A DNA stretch of 64,000 bases from Eucalyptus grandis (GCF_016545825.1 NC_052621.1:8332199-8396198); one strand, 5' to 3'; counted from the first letter of the stretch, positions 24,474 through 38,499 are shown. Numbers and translations are program-made. The notes: generated by a model not told the origin, from the letters alone.

Positions 24474-27400
24474 TGTGACGTCCTAAAAATTCGACTCTAT
24501 CTCGATTAAATGAAATGAGTTTTTCATTGACGTGCCTATGGTAATTTTTCTCTGAGTTGATCACTCACGAAATAACTAATCTATCAGGTGAAGCCGTTAA
24601 TGGATATAACGCGACAAACTTGAGAATTCGATCATAAATCGACTGCTCGACCGTGCTAATCAGCAAGGGTTAATACGGCACCGTTATAATCGATTAGAGA
24701 CCGAAGATAAATCGATTCGATAGAAGCACGTAATAAAATTATGGGTAATTCCACCTAATTGCAAAATTCGTGTTGAACAGTACTAAATCGATTTTTCTGT
24801 CGATTCTGTACCCGGTGTCCGTAATTGAGACATTGAGATTTTTACGATAACCGAGAGTCGCCGATGAGTCGAAGATACACAAACTTGGATCGAGAATTAT
24901 TAACCACAGGTCAAATGCGATAAAATTCATAAAAGCTACCCAGTAGGATATGTCACGCTAAAATCGCGTTCGATCGAAATTAACCACGAAATTGAACTCG
25001 GTTTCGAGAATCGAAAGTTATAGCGTGTCATTATTTATTTTTGGGTTGTTGACTCATCCTTTAAAGAATTTTTGGCGAGCTTAGATTTTTGGCGGAAAAT
25101 CAAAATTTGGCAAATTAAAATCGAGAAATTTGGAGGGGCATTTTCAAGTGAAATTTTGGCCTTTAAAAGGGATTGTTTGGTGAAGTAAATTATGGAAATT
25201 CGTATGGGCACCTTAGTTGGTATTTTTGGAGGCCAATTTGGCTTGATTTGGTGAGAAATTAAATGAAGACCAAGGCAAATTTGTAGGGGCAACTGCTGAG
25301 GTGATTTTAGACACCAAAATGAAGTCATGTGGTGAAAATTTGTGAAGAAATGACTTGTGGGAGAAGCTTGGACAGTAGGGGGCAAAGACTTTGGTGCCAA
25401 GAACACTCAAGTGAATGATATTTTCACCTTAGACCTCATTGGACAGCAGCAAGACTTTTTGGCCTCTTGTCCCTCCTTGGTTCCCCCTCTCTCCCTCCCT
25501 TCTCCTTGGTTGACCACCACACCAAGCAGACTAGCTTCTGCTTCTGTTTCAGCTTCTTCTTCTTCCTCAAAGCTCCCTTTCCCTCCATTATTGAAGCTGC
25601 AAACACCTGAGACCAAGCCAGCAACCCTACAAGCCACCGTCAGTCCGCCTGAGCTGCCTGCACGCCCGCCAGTCCAACCGCAACGCCAGCTCCTTCGTGA
25701 GCCCATCCCCGAGCTCGCCACCAGCTCGCATGGCCAGCTCATCATTGCCAATCCCCGCAGTCGCCGTGTCCAGCTCCAATCGCCCACCTCATCGCTTCCA
25801 GCCTTCACATTGTAGCTTCGCCTCAACCAGCCAAGCCAGCTCGATCTAAGACCAAGTAGAAGCCAGTTGGGCCGTGAACCTAGCCAGGCCTTTTTTGGCC
25901 CCTTCCGAGCCTCCCTTGGTGTCGCCGTAGGCTCGGGTTTCGGTTGCCGTCACGCCACTGTCACTGTGAACCGGTTTTCGAGCTAAACTGGTGAGTTAAC
26001 ACCCTAAACTCTAATTATGGGGTTAATTGCGCTTAAGGGTGGATTAGTGGGCTAACTAGGGATTAGGGGTTAGTTAGGTTAATTAGAGATTAGTAGTAAT
26101 TAGTTTATATGACTAAGTTAATTAGGATCGGTTAATTAGGCCAATTAGTTGTTAGGTGGTTAGTTAGGTGGCTTAGTTAGATTAATTAGCTAATGTTCCT
26201 AGTTTAGTCAATTAGTTTAATTAATCTAAGTAGCTTAGCTAGATTAGCTTATGTTAATTAAATTAAGTGTTTTAATTTAATTATTTTGTAATTTATTTAA
26301 TTAAATGCGATTTATTTAATTATTTATTAATTAGCGTAAATTATCTTTGGGATAGCCAGTTGTCAGAATTTCGTGCCAATCGTCGTGGAAGTGTTGGTTT
26401 GTGCAATTGAATGCTAATTTGTGCAATTGAATGCTTGGTGATGATTTTTGAATTATTATTTCAAAAATATGGAATTTTGGTATTTAATTAAAACAATACT
26501 GACTGTCAGTTTTTGATGCCAAAAATATTTTAAGTACTATATCAAATTGTAGAGTTTTTAAATGGGAGAGTATCACACTTTGTGGATCGATTTGACTATG
26601 TGACAACGCATAATTATTTTACTGGGTGTTTTTAATATGAAGAAAATAGGCTAAGCACATTATTTGAAATTGAGGCATTTGAGTGCAAAACACGATGTTC
26701 TTGGCCAAGATTGGATGTGCGTGTGATTGCTATTGGAATCCATCACGTTGCGTTTACGCCGAATGATGTTCCTTCGGGAATGCCTCATGTCAATGAATGC
26801 CGGTCACAGTGGGAGCTGGGCTGATGCTCCTTTGGGAATGCTGTCTAGATGTAGACGTTGCCATGCTTGATGAAACGGGACAACGTCCGGTTATGCCAGA
26901 TGACCGCCGACTGTTTAGTTGGCCGTGGCCATTGGGTCGTAATTAATTAGAACGCTTGAATGAGTGAGATAACCACGTCTGATTATGAGACAAAATTGTG
27001 TGACACGAAATGTGACGTGTTATAATGATTTGGCCTTATAATCGGACTCCTGTGCTTGATTGGTATATGTTATGAGGTGTTCCAGTTAATGATGTATGCT
27101 TGCTGCGTTTATATATGATATATGAGATGTGCTAATGTGCAGGGAGGTGCTGAGGTGAGGTAAGTCCTCTATGTTGCATGTTAGGCTGTCTCTAGGTGAA
27201 TTTCATCCTAATCAGGGTTTAGGGTGTAGACTCGCTGAGAGATCATCTCACCTGTCGTGGTTTAAAATTTTACAGGTCTTTAGATGGCGGTGCGTCATGT
27301 CCGTTTTGGGTGGCCACGGGAGGTGGAGACCTAGCGTACCATACTCCCTATCCACGGGAACCCCAACTGGATCAGTGAACTCATCGTGACTATTATTTGG

Positions 27401-27946
27401 GTCGATGAGGGCCTACCTCAGTTGGTACCTCACCTATTCAAAGTGTGGTTTCGTCACGGGCCCAACGGTGTTCGGGAGGGCCCTTGGATGGCTTTGACGG
27501 ACCTACCATCGATGATGAGTATGTGAAGGTACTTGACCCTGTCGTGGACGCCGATATTATAGTTGATATCAAGGCAAACCAGGGACCCGAGGTTGAGGAG
27601 CTCACAACAGAGATAGCTGACCCATTAGACATCGACATCCTTAATGGTGTCGTGGTAGACCTGGATCCCAAGTAGATATGGTACGGGGCAAGGTTAGCAT
27701 AGTAGCTTTTTTTGGGTCTAGACCTTTTTGTATATAACTCTATAGGGCTGACTTGGTTATTTATAAAATATGTTTGGTATTAATTGGTTGTCCTGATTTT
27801 TTATCCCATGTTTGTTTGTTGTTTGGAGATTGTTATTTCGCTTCTGCATGTGCATAAATCGTTTGGGTCAGCGACGTGCCATGGGAACGTCACAATTGAG
27901 TTGACTGCCAAGGGATGTGTGCGTGTCTGGGGTTCAGGGCGTGACA
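24474..27946. mobile_element. Candidate solo LTR of a Ty3/gypsy-like retrotransposon
   Basis: The stretch begins TGTGACGTCC and ends GGGCGTGACA, so it opens with TG, closes with CA, and its ends are imperfect inverted repeats (8 of 10). The flanking pentamers are CTAGT (24469-24473) and CTTGT (27947-27951), a 4-of-5 target-site match. No gag, protease, reverse transcriptase or integrase reading frame is present between the ends, so a solo LTR is the simplest reading. At 3473 bp it is long for an LTR. It contains a pyrimidine-rich leader-like part (about 25440-25560) and a TTAATTAG-rich part. Assignment to gypsy is inferred from end type and length. Confidence 0.55.
26030..26340. repeat. TTAATTAG/TTAGTTAGG-rich low-complexity tract
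   Basis: Dozens of overlapping TTAATTAG, TTAGTTAG and TTAGGTTA words inside the candidate LTR. This looks like a degenerate short-period repeat. Confidence 0.75.
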
Positions 27947-29878
27947 CTTGTAATCTGAATAATTTCATTTTCATTTACTTTATTTTGCCTTTTTATATTG
28001 TATAGAGTGGCATAATATCAAATAAAATAGCAAATATCGACTCTAACAAGTAAAAAGGTGCGCTGTTTAATTCTTTTATCTTTTGTGAATTCTAAGTGCA
28101 TTTTAGACATGTTACATTACATTTATCTTCATTTATTGTCTCACAACTCTAATTTTCTGTAAAATAGGAATTTGAGCATGATCTATGTACTTAGGAAGAC
28201 TATACTATAGAGATGGAAAATTGGAGATCAATTTTGTTTATCAAATTTTGCTATGATAATTTGTCAGAGATCCTTTTATATATATATTGAAAATACTAGA
28301 AAAAATAACATGGTAACTTGACACCAAGTGCGCATGCCCGCACCACATTAACGCACTTTTCTCTATTAGTTCTCAATGGAATCCTTTCTTATAGAAACGA
28401 GATTATAAATCAAGCTAGAAAAATTATCCTAACCAGTTCTAAATTTACGCCAAATCAATTTTGAACTTTTTAATTTTGTCAATATAGTTCTAAATCTTAA
28501 TGAAATACCCCCATAGTCACTCTGGACAATTTTTTGTTGAGAAATTTCAGTTATCGCATGTCATTCTACGCGGCACCCACTGGATCATATCTTATTAAAG
28601 TTGAATTAGTTCTTTCAATAACGAAATAAGAGCTCCAAAAAATGCCAAAGTGATTGGATTGTCCCCACCACCACTGACCCGAACCCCTTGTCTCCCATGT
28701 CGAGAGCCACAAATTTCTGCAAATCCGGTAAGCAGTGCTATCATCCTGCAATCAATGCGATTGGATTCAGCATGGTCCATTTGCTAGATCTCCTGCCCTT
28801 TTCGTGTCCCACTCCATTGATTTCGGACAACGATTGACCTTATCTCGAAGATTGGATTGCTTACCTTCGGAGAGAAGTGAAGATTCAGGGATCGAGAACT
28901 GAGCCTATCTATGTCCTTTTGCAATATGCATGAAAGAAACTGCACATGATTGATATGGGAGTGTTCGATATCGAATCTCGTAATTAAGCCCTAAAATATC
29001 TAAAATGTCGTATATCAAATGTCTCAATTAGACCCCATTCATTTTGGGTGACGACAAAAGTTCATTTGTCTTTTTTTTTAAAATTATTTTTCTTTCTCTC
29101 ACGAGGATTTTGAGGCACTGGCTTTTGCTTCGAAATCCGTTGATTCCCGAGTTCATAAGGGCGGCGGTTTTTGATAATTCGAAACATCCTATCTTTAACC
29201 TATATATCTTTATAGTCCTTGGTTGTTTATGGCCTAAGGTTGATACCTGCTCTAATTCAATATGCATGTGATCACTACACGTTAGATATATCGAATAGGA
29301 TTAATCATTATGCATAGGAGCAATCAAATTCAGTCATAGCACTCATGACCAAAAAATGAAACTTCCATAAATTAATCCTCCAGATTAAGAAAGAGAAATG
29401 AGTCAAAAAGCACAAAGCTAGCTTGATTGATTGAAACCTAACAGCAGAAAGTCAAGCATAAAAACCACAACCACAACCCCACCCACAACCACAACCACAC
29501 AGCTGCTCTTGTTTCTTTGCTTATAAAGGAAATCTTGAATTTGGCATGCCCTGTCTTTTCCCCATAGTTAGGCTAAAGGCTAAAAATTTGGGAAAAAAGA
29601 AGAAGAAGCAATAAAGTGGTAATTTATGTTGCTTCATACATATGATTAGCTCTGAAATGTTGGCATTTTAGGCAGTGATGTTGCTGAGGATTTACTATAA
29701 GGAATTTTGTAGTAAAGACATTATACAAATTACAAACTAGCAAAGTTGTGTGTATTGAAAATTTGCAAATGTTTTTAATGGAAGAAAAAACAGTGGTAAT
29801 TTAGGTTATTTGGGAAATCAATTTCGATTATTCCTTGATGAGATTAGTCACTTGAAATTAGATTATAGTCCTGATAAA
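27947..29878. other. Gene-free stretch
   Basis: No supportable gene. The part near 28430-28560 has the 'taattttgtcaatatagttctaaatctt' texture common in dispersed plant repeats. A CCACAACCACAACC-type short repeat lies at about 29461-29500, followed by a TATAAAGG at 29521-29528 with no gene attached. Confidence 0.45.
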
Positions 29879-30328
29879 AGAAAATGGAAAAAGACACCAA
29901 AAACCCTAAATTTTACTTGATATGACAAATTTACTCCAAATTTTTTTTTGATTTTTTTTTGTCATACAAATAACCCAAAAATTTACCAATTGTGACACAT
30001 GCATCCCAATTCGGTGGTTGAATGGCATTTAATTTCTTTTTCTTTTTCTTTCTTTTTTTCTTCTTCTCTCTTCCTTCCGCCACCCTCACCTGAGTGCGAA
30101 TTCCCTTCGCCATGGCTGGCAGAGGGAAGAGAGGAGAAGGAAAAAAAAAAAAAAAACAAAGCATAAGAAAATTTTAAGATGAAAATGCCCTATAATTTGA
30201 GGTCAATATGTCACGTGAGTATAAGTTTAAGGTTTTTTGTGTTACGAAATTTTTTTAAAGATAAATGTGAACTTCATGGTAAATTGGTGACATTGGGTAA
30301 AGTTTAAAGTTTTTGGTGGCATTTTCTC
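29879..30328. mobile_element. Foldback (MITE-like) element
   Basis: The left end (GACACCAAAAACC at about 29893) is complementary to the right end (TTTTTGGTGGCATTTTCTCC at about 30310-30329). Homology of the arms continues inward over AAACTTTACCC-type sequence. The centre has a pyrimidine-rich run and a small GC-richer core containing CGCCATGGCTGGCAGAGG. No coding capacity. Ends are approximate. Confidence 0.55.
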
Positions 30329-33300
30329 CAAAAGAAAATAAAATCTTGGTTTAAGCTATTTAGTGGTTAATGCGATGACTTTGTCCAAATTTGTCCATTA
30401 TTTAGTAATACACGATTGTTATTTATTTTTACAAGTAATCATGGGTATTTTTTTTTTGGTAAGGAGTAAGCATGGGTATTTTGTGGAATTTTTAGGCAAA
30501 AGTTTCAATTCTGTCATATGTAATATGTGCATGCCGGATTCGTCGATAATTTTTCTAAGAAAAAAATGGATATGAACAATTATAATGGGTAAGATATGCG
30601 CTCATGAAAACATGAAATGTATTTGGTGTTTTGATAATATAAAAAGATGATATATATATGTTGCGGATATAAAGACAGTGAAAAGTAGACGTTGCAATAA
30701 ACTAACTAAACATCCATTCGTCAAGCAGACAGACCGATTTTTTTTCATGTGCAAGAGGTAGAAAACTAAATTAAATCTCCGATAATTTAGGAGGTTAATT
30801 AATTGATCAATTTGGGTATCACATGGGGGAGCTAATGCTCGTGGCACGTGACCCTAACACCAAAGGCTCAATTCGAGGCATGTTCCTTTCATGTGATCAT
30901 GCTAATTAGTAGGTCACATAACAAATTAAATTATCCAAAAGACAAACTTTTTGCTACTTATGTATTTGAAACGTGCTTAAGATGTAATTATGCATGTGAT
31001 TATTAGGTCTGTTTTGCTTCGTAATTGCCTTTAGTATAAAAGGCAAATTCAAAGGAATTTAATAAAAGGAAACATTGATAATAATTCCGAAATTTTCAAA
31101 CGTTTTTCTTCTCGATATCTTGAAAAGGTGACATATCGATATTTAGTAGTCTATTGTATTAACATAGTGATTTATGTGATTTTATAGATAGGCTCGGGAT
31201 TTGTGGATTAGGTGCTTGATATATAAGTTCGATTCGCACATCAACGGGTGCAAGCAAATTCTTGTTTGGGTCAGCCGCTCTGGTTCTAATTGCATCTTAC
31301 CCAATATATGTGATTCTAAGGTATTTCATGGGCCCTGCATTCCCTAATCAAGGCGGGTTTTCTTTTTGTAGAAGAAAATAATAAGAGCTAGTAGTGTCTA
31401 ATACGATTTGTTTGAGTGACATAAGTCTAAATATGAATTATAGAGAGGAAGCATTAATATGACATGACACGATACTACACGTTCTACTTTATATATTAAC
31501 ACAAATCGATTCCAATTAATATGTGCTCATCGCAGATCAATCAATTGTCATGTAGAATAAGAAATTAAGACGTTTTAAGCCGACACCAATCGACACGAAT
31601 CACAGACACGGTTACGACACCCGATCCGAAGTACTGGCCCTAGGAAATTGCACGAAATCAACAGTATTTACTTTTAGGCATAAGTCTGCAACTGCAACTT
31701 CGATCAAAAAAGGTGGGCCCAAGCCCATGAAAATGGCAGTGGCCTGATCCATTTCGTTGCGAACATTTTCTATTCCGTCTTTTAGTTATTGCTTCTGGAC
31801 CATATTCTATCTTTGTAGGCCCATGAAAAATCGGATTTATTTTATTGACTTAATTTCATATCAATTTTGCAATTATTGGTGAATAAATGAGTCAGGAAAA
31901 ATGATCAAGAAACTAATGATTTCGACATGAGCATTTAATTCTGGTCAATTCTCAAATCAAATTGGAACAAATAATACGTTCTTGCTAATTCAACTTGCAT
32001 GCTGACATACATCTATCTCCAATTTCATTTTCAGATCTTATGTCGCACATACAGCTAAATTTTATAATAAGAAGATGATTATTGAAACTTGACTTTATAA
32101 TGAGTTGAGACAACAGGGCCTTTACACTAGGGTAATTTGTGCGTCATCTAACAGCCCGTCAATCAAAATTACCAAAGAGATACATTTAAAGGGAAAAATC
32201 GCTAACATGACTACTGAGTCATCGTTGATGTCAACTATTCAAGAGATAAATTGGCCGAAAAGACTACATCAAAATTTCATGCATGCAAATGTTTAAGACT
32301 AAATTAGAAAAAATTAAAAAAAAGGATTAAATTGGCATTTATATGAATAAATTTTGGATAGTGCGAAGGAAAATTGACAAATTCACATGATAATGATATG
32401 TTATCTCAATCTTAGAAAATAATATATCTTCCGTTCCGTGTGGTTGTTAATGTGGCACGTCACGTAATGACATTAGAATCCTAAATTAAAACATCTGATG
32501 ATCATCAACACCGACGCAGTTAATCATTTCGACTAAGAATTACGCTATCTTAGCGCCGTACGCAACAATTCAGCAGGGCTTATAAAATACTTAGTCACCT
32601 CTCGACGTGGTTTCAATTTTGTCGTTTAGGTCAATTGATTAACGAAGTCAAAGATGTCGATCTCCAAATTAATCAAACCAAGGCATGAATTGGAGTATCA
32701 GCAATGCATTTGATCATTATAATTATTATTTTTTTCTCCTAAGATTTTGATTATCATTGTCAATTTTAGTAGGAGTGCCAGTACTGAATCAAAAACAAAA
32801 CCGAACTGAATTTTCTTGTGTTGGAGGTTCATTTCAGGTTTTTAGTTTGGGAAATGAAAAAATAACTGTTTTCATTTCAGTTTGATTCGGTTAACCAAAC
32901 CAAACCGAAAATACACAATGTATCTCATTTGTCACCGGTCCTCTTTTTTATATTACAAAAAAGAAAACCGAACAAATAGTCACGATTCGTTTCAAAGCTA
33001 ATGTCCATCCAATCGATTCAATCAAACCCGAACCAAAATGAACCGTTGAAAACCCTAAAGGGAGCACCATGATATAGTTTAATCTTTGGAAAGTTTATTA
33101 ACTTTTTTTTTTTGCAATATAATTGCTAGTAGAAATATAAATTTACATTTATTCTTAGTCGTGTCTACCTACAACAAAAGAGATGCGACCTTCTAGAAAT
33201 AAAATAAAATTGTGCGACCACAGCTGAGAAGAGTACTTTATCTATATAAACTTTAATTGCATTTTCTTAACCCACTAAATCTTGGATTGTTGAATGACAG

Positions 33301-34459
33301 ACACAAATTTCCGTTACGAACATTGATGGTAGAAAATGAAAATCTTCACAGATTGGTTTCGATTCGTTAGGGACATATGTCCCGTCTTATTTGAGTCAAG
33401 ATCAAGAGAGATCTTGATGTCCCTTGACGGCATTGAATCCGTCATCTAGTTTTGTCGAACCAATTGAGATACTTCTTACGATACGGAAGGAACGGAAGGA
33501 GAGAAAGAGAGAGAATTTTGTTTCGAGGATGATATTCTACTCTTTATGTAAAATAATTATTAAAAATGTCGATTCTTTTAAGTTGATTGATTTTGAAGAA
33601 TTGACAAAAATTTAAATACCGGAGTTGAGAATATAGTGAGGCATATGTTCGACCCCACGAGAAATTAAGATGTAAAATCATTTTTGGAAGTAGATATGTG
33701 AAGAATAACAAGTATTTCATGTCCTTCAAATTTTTTGGTGAAATTGAGTGCATGCTCAACCCTTACTTGGATCATATGATCAAGCGAGATTCATTTTGCG
33801 ATTGACAGTTTAAACTTGTAAAAGGAAATTATGTTCTAAGTAGAGTTTAACTTACCTAGAAATGAATTAGTCGTGTTAGCGAATGCCCCTGAAGCTAATT
33901 TTTAAGATGATGATCACATGCATTCCTAGAAAAGTCAAAAGATTTTTTGCAATTCCTTCATGCGATTGGTCGAAATTAATAAAAATCATATATTAATCAC
34001 CGTGGACAAAGGAAAGGACAAAAAATTGGACTCGAGAGTTTACTTAAAGGAAAGACATTTTCCAAATTTCCTTAAAATGAGACAGGGACGCTCTCTCGCG
34101 CACAAATCAGCGCACATGGTGTCACTGTACGGGACAGAAAAAAATAAAGACGGGCAAAGATTCGTATCTCCTCAAATCTAGGAAGATCCTCTTTTTCATC
34201 TTTTTATAATGAAGAAAGAAGAGAGAGGGAAGGGGGAAAACGCACATGTAATGCCACGCTTTCATGTAGTTTTTAAGCTACATTTCGCTTATGGTGTCCT
34301 TTGTTGGCAATTTTTTTTTTTTTTTTTTTTTTTTGCAGGACCTTTTAAACTAGACCCAAAAAGATGGTCTATCCCAATTAGTAAGTTACTCATACTTTTA
34401 TGTTTTTTGTGCATAGCCTGCTTGTTAGAAAGAGATAATTTTGGTAGATCAATAAAATA
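30329..34459. other. Gene-free stretch with repeat fragments
   Basis: No gene is supported. A segment at about 32795-33060 is built of 'aaccaaaccaaaccgaa' and 'ttcggtt' motifs on both strands, typical of a dispersed plant repeat, but its ends are unclear. A T run of about 25 bases lies near 34311-34335. Confidence 0.45.
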
Positions 34460-34880
34460 AGCAAGCTTAGGCTTGAGTGGGATTTGACGTCATGAATTTC
34501 ACTTACTTGAGATATTATTCGCTTTGACATGTCTCATACTAAGCCTTATAATTTTGTCATACGGATAACTACTTTCTCAAGAGATCACCTATTTTAATAG
34601 TGCCTTAATTTGAGCATGCTTAAATTTAGAGTTCCTAAACAAAGTTTGTCATTATGTTAAAATGTGTTTTTGTAAGTTAATTTCAATTTTCACACACGTG
34701 TATCTCAAGCACTCTTTTGCCTTATTTGATATGTAATTTGGTTCATTCCTATTCCTTCACAATCCTAAAAGCCTGCTAGTGGCCACTCTTAATTCGAATC
34801 CTCTAGCTCTGATGACGATTGTTGGCTCTCATCGGACTAAGTCGTTATATGGAGAAGTGGTTCCACTTTGCTGGTGAGCT
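34460..34880. repeat. Dispersed repeat family, copy 1
   Basis: Shares ordered words with 45140-46130: ACTTGAGATATT..., CTCAAGAGATCACC, ATAGTGC, TAAGTTAATTT..., TTTGATATGTAATTTGGTTCATTCC, then CCACTCTTAATTCGAATCC. The similarity is imperfect but collinear over about 400 bp. Element class unknown. Confidence 0.55.
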
Positions 34881-35104
34881 TAATGATTATTTCAATCATG
34901 AGCTAACTCGAGGGAAGTTTTTGAGGTTGCAATCAAACCCATCCGATCCGGCCCCTTAGTTAGGTCTAATTAGGAGGAGGAGTTGGGAAGGGGGGGGTTT
35001 CATGTGAATTTATAATTTATTGAATAGGACTTGCACGCCCTACTTTAAAATGAAGAAATCCCCGACATTGAGGAATATTTTACATAATTAGCCAACCCCA
35101 CCCC

Positions 35105-35136
<32 letters not shown>

Positions 35137-36763
35137 ATGTTTATTCCAATTATGTTCGTTTCAGCTTTCATAAAAAAAGTCAGAGATCAAATCATGCAGC
35201 CACTCAATCGACAATAATTACGTGGAGACATCACCGCTCTTGTCAATAAGATCGCGTTCCCATGCTTGTCAGACCACAACACCAAATGCTACTCATCATA
35301 GTCAACTCCCTTAATCTTTTGCAATAATTCATAATCGGCCTTCATATTCTCGAAAGGACATGCGGAAAAGTATATTTAATCCGCAATTATCAATACAATA
35401 TTATCACGGGTCTTCATTAACAGCTATTTCCACGGCATTCTCTAAGTATATTTAATGAGAAATTTGTGGACTTTCACGGTCTTGATCTTACGTAATACAA
35501 TGAAATCAGCGTGTCGAGAGTCATAAGCTTTCTTTACATTTACTTGCTTAACGAATTTGTTGAGAACACTAATTAATATATTAATCATAATGGGTGTGAG
35601 TTAACCACTTGGTGTGCATCAACATGTATGAGTGACCTTTACAATTTTGTCAAGGATAAGTGCAAATGAAAGTCTTAAATTTTCTAAGAAAGGTAGTCAA
35701 ATCCTAAAATTTTTAATTTGTGCAATTGAATCATAAAATTCGTTCAAAAAGTTCTATTGAATACTTCTGTTAGCTCTATTGAGTGAATTCAAATGATAAT
35801 GTGGCTTTTCAAGTGATTTTTCGAGGTCATACGGTGCTAATTTGGCATCGGGTAAGCAAACTATCCCCAAAAAAGTAAAAGATAAAAAATAAAAGCATAG
35901 GGGAATAGTGAACCTGGTCGATGTCGCTTAATTGGGCGGAAACCTTCTTTGGCGAACGTCACGCGGCACCCTGATTGCAATGCTTTTCCTTTTCTTTCCT
36001 TTTCTTTTCTTTTTTCAATTTCTTTCTCTCTTTTTTTTCTCGGCACCACATGACCATGAAAAGTATTTTCAAAAATTACCTTCGTATATTTTGTCATTCA
36101 ATTTGAATTGAAATTATTATTTGCGTGCATTTTTTGCTATATTTTAAGACTTGATTACATAACTCAAAAGTCATAAACAATTTATCGTAATTTTGTTGGA
36201 TGTTGTAGGATTTTAGAAGAACCTATTCCTTTCGCTTATAACCTCCTGACAATAGAGGGCATTTAATTCACGTCAACAAGTATAAAGTGGAAATATCTTT
36301 TATTCCAAACTCGTAATTCTATGTCATATCGAACTCAACAAAGAGGGTTTTGTGTGCAATTAAGCTGTAAAGCCAGCTCCGATGAGAATGTGCAGTGATC
36401 ATCAGAGCAGGAGAGCTCGAGCCATGTATAGTTCTTGCTAGGTTTTTAGGTTGGCAAAGAAAGGCAATAGCGCGGTCGGACAATTGAGGTGAAAGTAGAC
36501 CAACCCCCGAAAGTATGCATTTTGATATAACGGATTGGATCAGCATTGAAACTATGTGATGTATTTACAATATTAAGCATTTGCCAAGTAGGATATGTGA
36601 TTCTTTTAGGAAACCTAGGGTCATGCTAACAACGATAGGCAAAAAACGTGAAGCTTCATATGGAATATGTGAAAGATTAACGATATCTCTTATAGGTTAG
36701 ACCGTGTCGTCAAAAGAAAAAAAATGAGGTGCGAGGAAAAATCATGCATAAATTGATAGGGAT
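34881..36763. other. Gene-free stretch
   Basis: No gene is supported. A (C)4A(C)4 motif followed by about 27 consecutive A residues occurs at 35096-35131, which could be the tail of a retroposon, though no body is recognisable. Confidence 0.45.
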
Positions 36764-37153
36764 AATGACACAAATGATCTATAACCCTAAGCTTTTAATT
36801 TGTATAATATGTCCCTTAAACTTGATCCTAATGTGCAATGTAGTTCCTAAACTTCTAATTTGTTCAATATGGTCCATAGAATTTTTGTACATATTCAATT
36901 TAGTCCTTAAATTATATAAAAAGCTCAATTTTGTCCTTTTATTTATTGAAGCTTTAGGATAATGATGAACATATTCATATAATTTAGGGATTAAGTTAAA
37001 TATATACAAAAGTCTAGGGATTGCATTGAACAAATTAGAAGTTTATGAACTATATTACATATTAAGCTACAATTTAGGGAACATATTGAACAAATTAACA
37101 GTTTAAGGATTATATTGCACATTTGATCAAAATTTAAGACCATTTGTGTCATT
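36764..37153. mobile_element. Near-palindromic MITE
   Basis: Begins AATGACACAAATG (36764-36776) and ends CATTTGTGTCATT (37141-37153), perfect inverted ends. The two arms stay complementary almost to the centre (about 36940-36960): words such as TTCAATATGGTCC, AATTTAGTCCTTAAATTATAT and CTTCTAATTTGTTCAAT recur in reverse complement. About 390 bp with no coding potential, so it would fold into one long hairpin. Confidence 0.75.
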
Positions 37154-38496
37154 TTCTATAAATGGATAGGACTGTAATTGATTGTTGTGCTCCTACTAGT
37201 TTTCAGGACGACAAAACTAGATAGGAATTGACAGAATCACGTGGCATTATCAAGTCAACGAGACATAAAGAAAGGTGTCCTTTTTTTTTTTTTTTTTTTT
37301 ACATGGTAACTTGGATTAACATTGAATCTCCTATTTTAAGCGTAATAAGATGAAAAACACTAAAAAGAACGATTGACCTCTTACAAAAGTATCAACTTAG
37401 GTTGCACTAGTATCGACGGATAAAATGGCGAGTCTTCCATAGTATGAAGACAATACCGCTTACATGTTAGGCTCTAGTCATCATCTTGACTCTTCTATAT
37501 TAATTTTTATATTTTCTTAGACATGACTTCTTAATATACTTGAAATTTTTAGCTTTCGAAATTATTTTGTGGTCTTTACACTCTAAAAATAATAAAATAC
37601 ACATGAACAGATGTTTTACAAAAATCAAAAGTTAAAAAACAAAAGACCTATACACTCTAAAAATAATAAAATACACGTGAACTCGTGTAGAACATAAAGT
37701 GATCAATTAACTTGCCAAATCAAAGATCAAAAGTTAGAAAAGCAAAAGAGCCTGTAACCCCTGCATTACCCTTGATGAGGGCTCTCAAATCTAATCAAAC
37801 CAGTGTTGAAGATGGTCATGCGGGTTACTATCATTATCCGTAATGCTGTATAATAAACTATAAAATTTACCACATGTTACAACCATCGAGGTCTCACTTT
37901 TTCGCGCATAACGTCATCGACACATAGCCGGTCATCCATTATCGATAATCCTATAGCGTGCCATGGTATGCTACACTCGGCTAACACCTTCTCACTGAGT
38001 GGCAGAAATAACCGAGCATCAGAAAATGTCCAAACCGAAAATTTTTGCTCTCGGGTTCGGGGTCCAGGGAATCGAGTCTTAACGTAACCGTTGGTTCTCC
38101 GGATGGAGACAATGCCCGTGGTGGGTTCGATCCTTCAGACCCGGATCAACCAATTTCCCATATAAAAGGGGTACGGGATCGGTCATTGATGGCTGTCAGC
38201 AAATAATTCACCCCTCGCTAGTCGTCAGAGCTTTCACTCCCGGTGCGCCAAGCTCCACCGTGAAAACTGGGGCACTTGCCACTTGGTGCAATAAGGAGCA
38301 AGTGCTTGGGTCACTGTGAGCAAACGTGATGTGATGCACTTTTTGGTGGTGTGAGAGAATGAGAGACTAGCAATAGCATCCCTCTGGCTCCTAGTGTTCC
38401 TTTGTCTGTGCTGAAAAATGCACATAAAAAGAAAAGGTCCCTTCTTTTTTATTTAAAAAAGAAGAGAAAAGGACCGTCATTTGGAGTTTCTAGTCT

Positions 38497-38499
<3 letters not shown>
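37154..38499. other. Spacer and distal promoter of the bHLH gene
   Basis: A T run at 37281-37300 and a local direct repeat, ACACTCTAAAAATAATAAAATACAC (37579 and 37654 regions). A TATAAAAGG box at 38161-38169 could be a TATA element, but it is about 890 bp from the start codon. No gene. Confidence 0.4.

Noticed and set aside
25357..25815. Open frame rich in Pro, Ser and Leu within the candidate LTR
   Set aside because: No ATG at its start. The sequence looks like a pyrimidine-rich LTR leader and not a gag or other known protein.
27445..27675. Acidic 76-codon open frame near the end of the candidate LTR
   Set aside because: It starts at GTG, not ATG, and has no recognisable domain. It may be a remnant of a longer element-encoded frame, but cannot be supported as a gene.
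35096..35131. Long A-tract considered as a SINE or LINE tail
   Set aside because: No Pol III boxes, reverse-transcriptase remnant or target duplication can be seen upstream.
38115..38150. GGTTCGATCC-like B-box suggesting a tRNA
   Set aside because: No A-box, acceptor stem or cloverleaf can be formed around it. Similar isolated words at 31227 and 43206 also fail.
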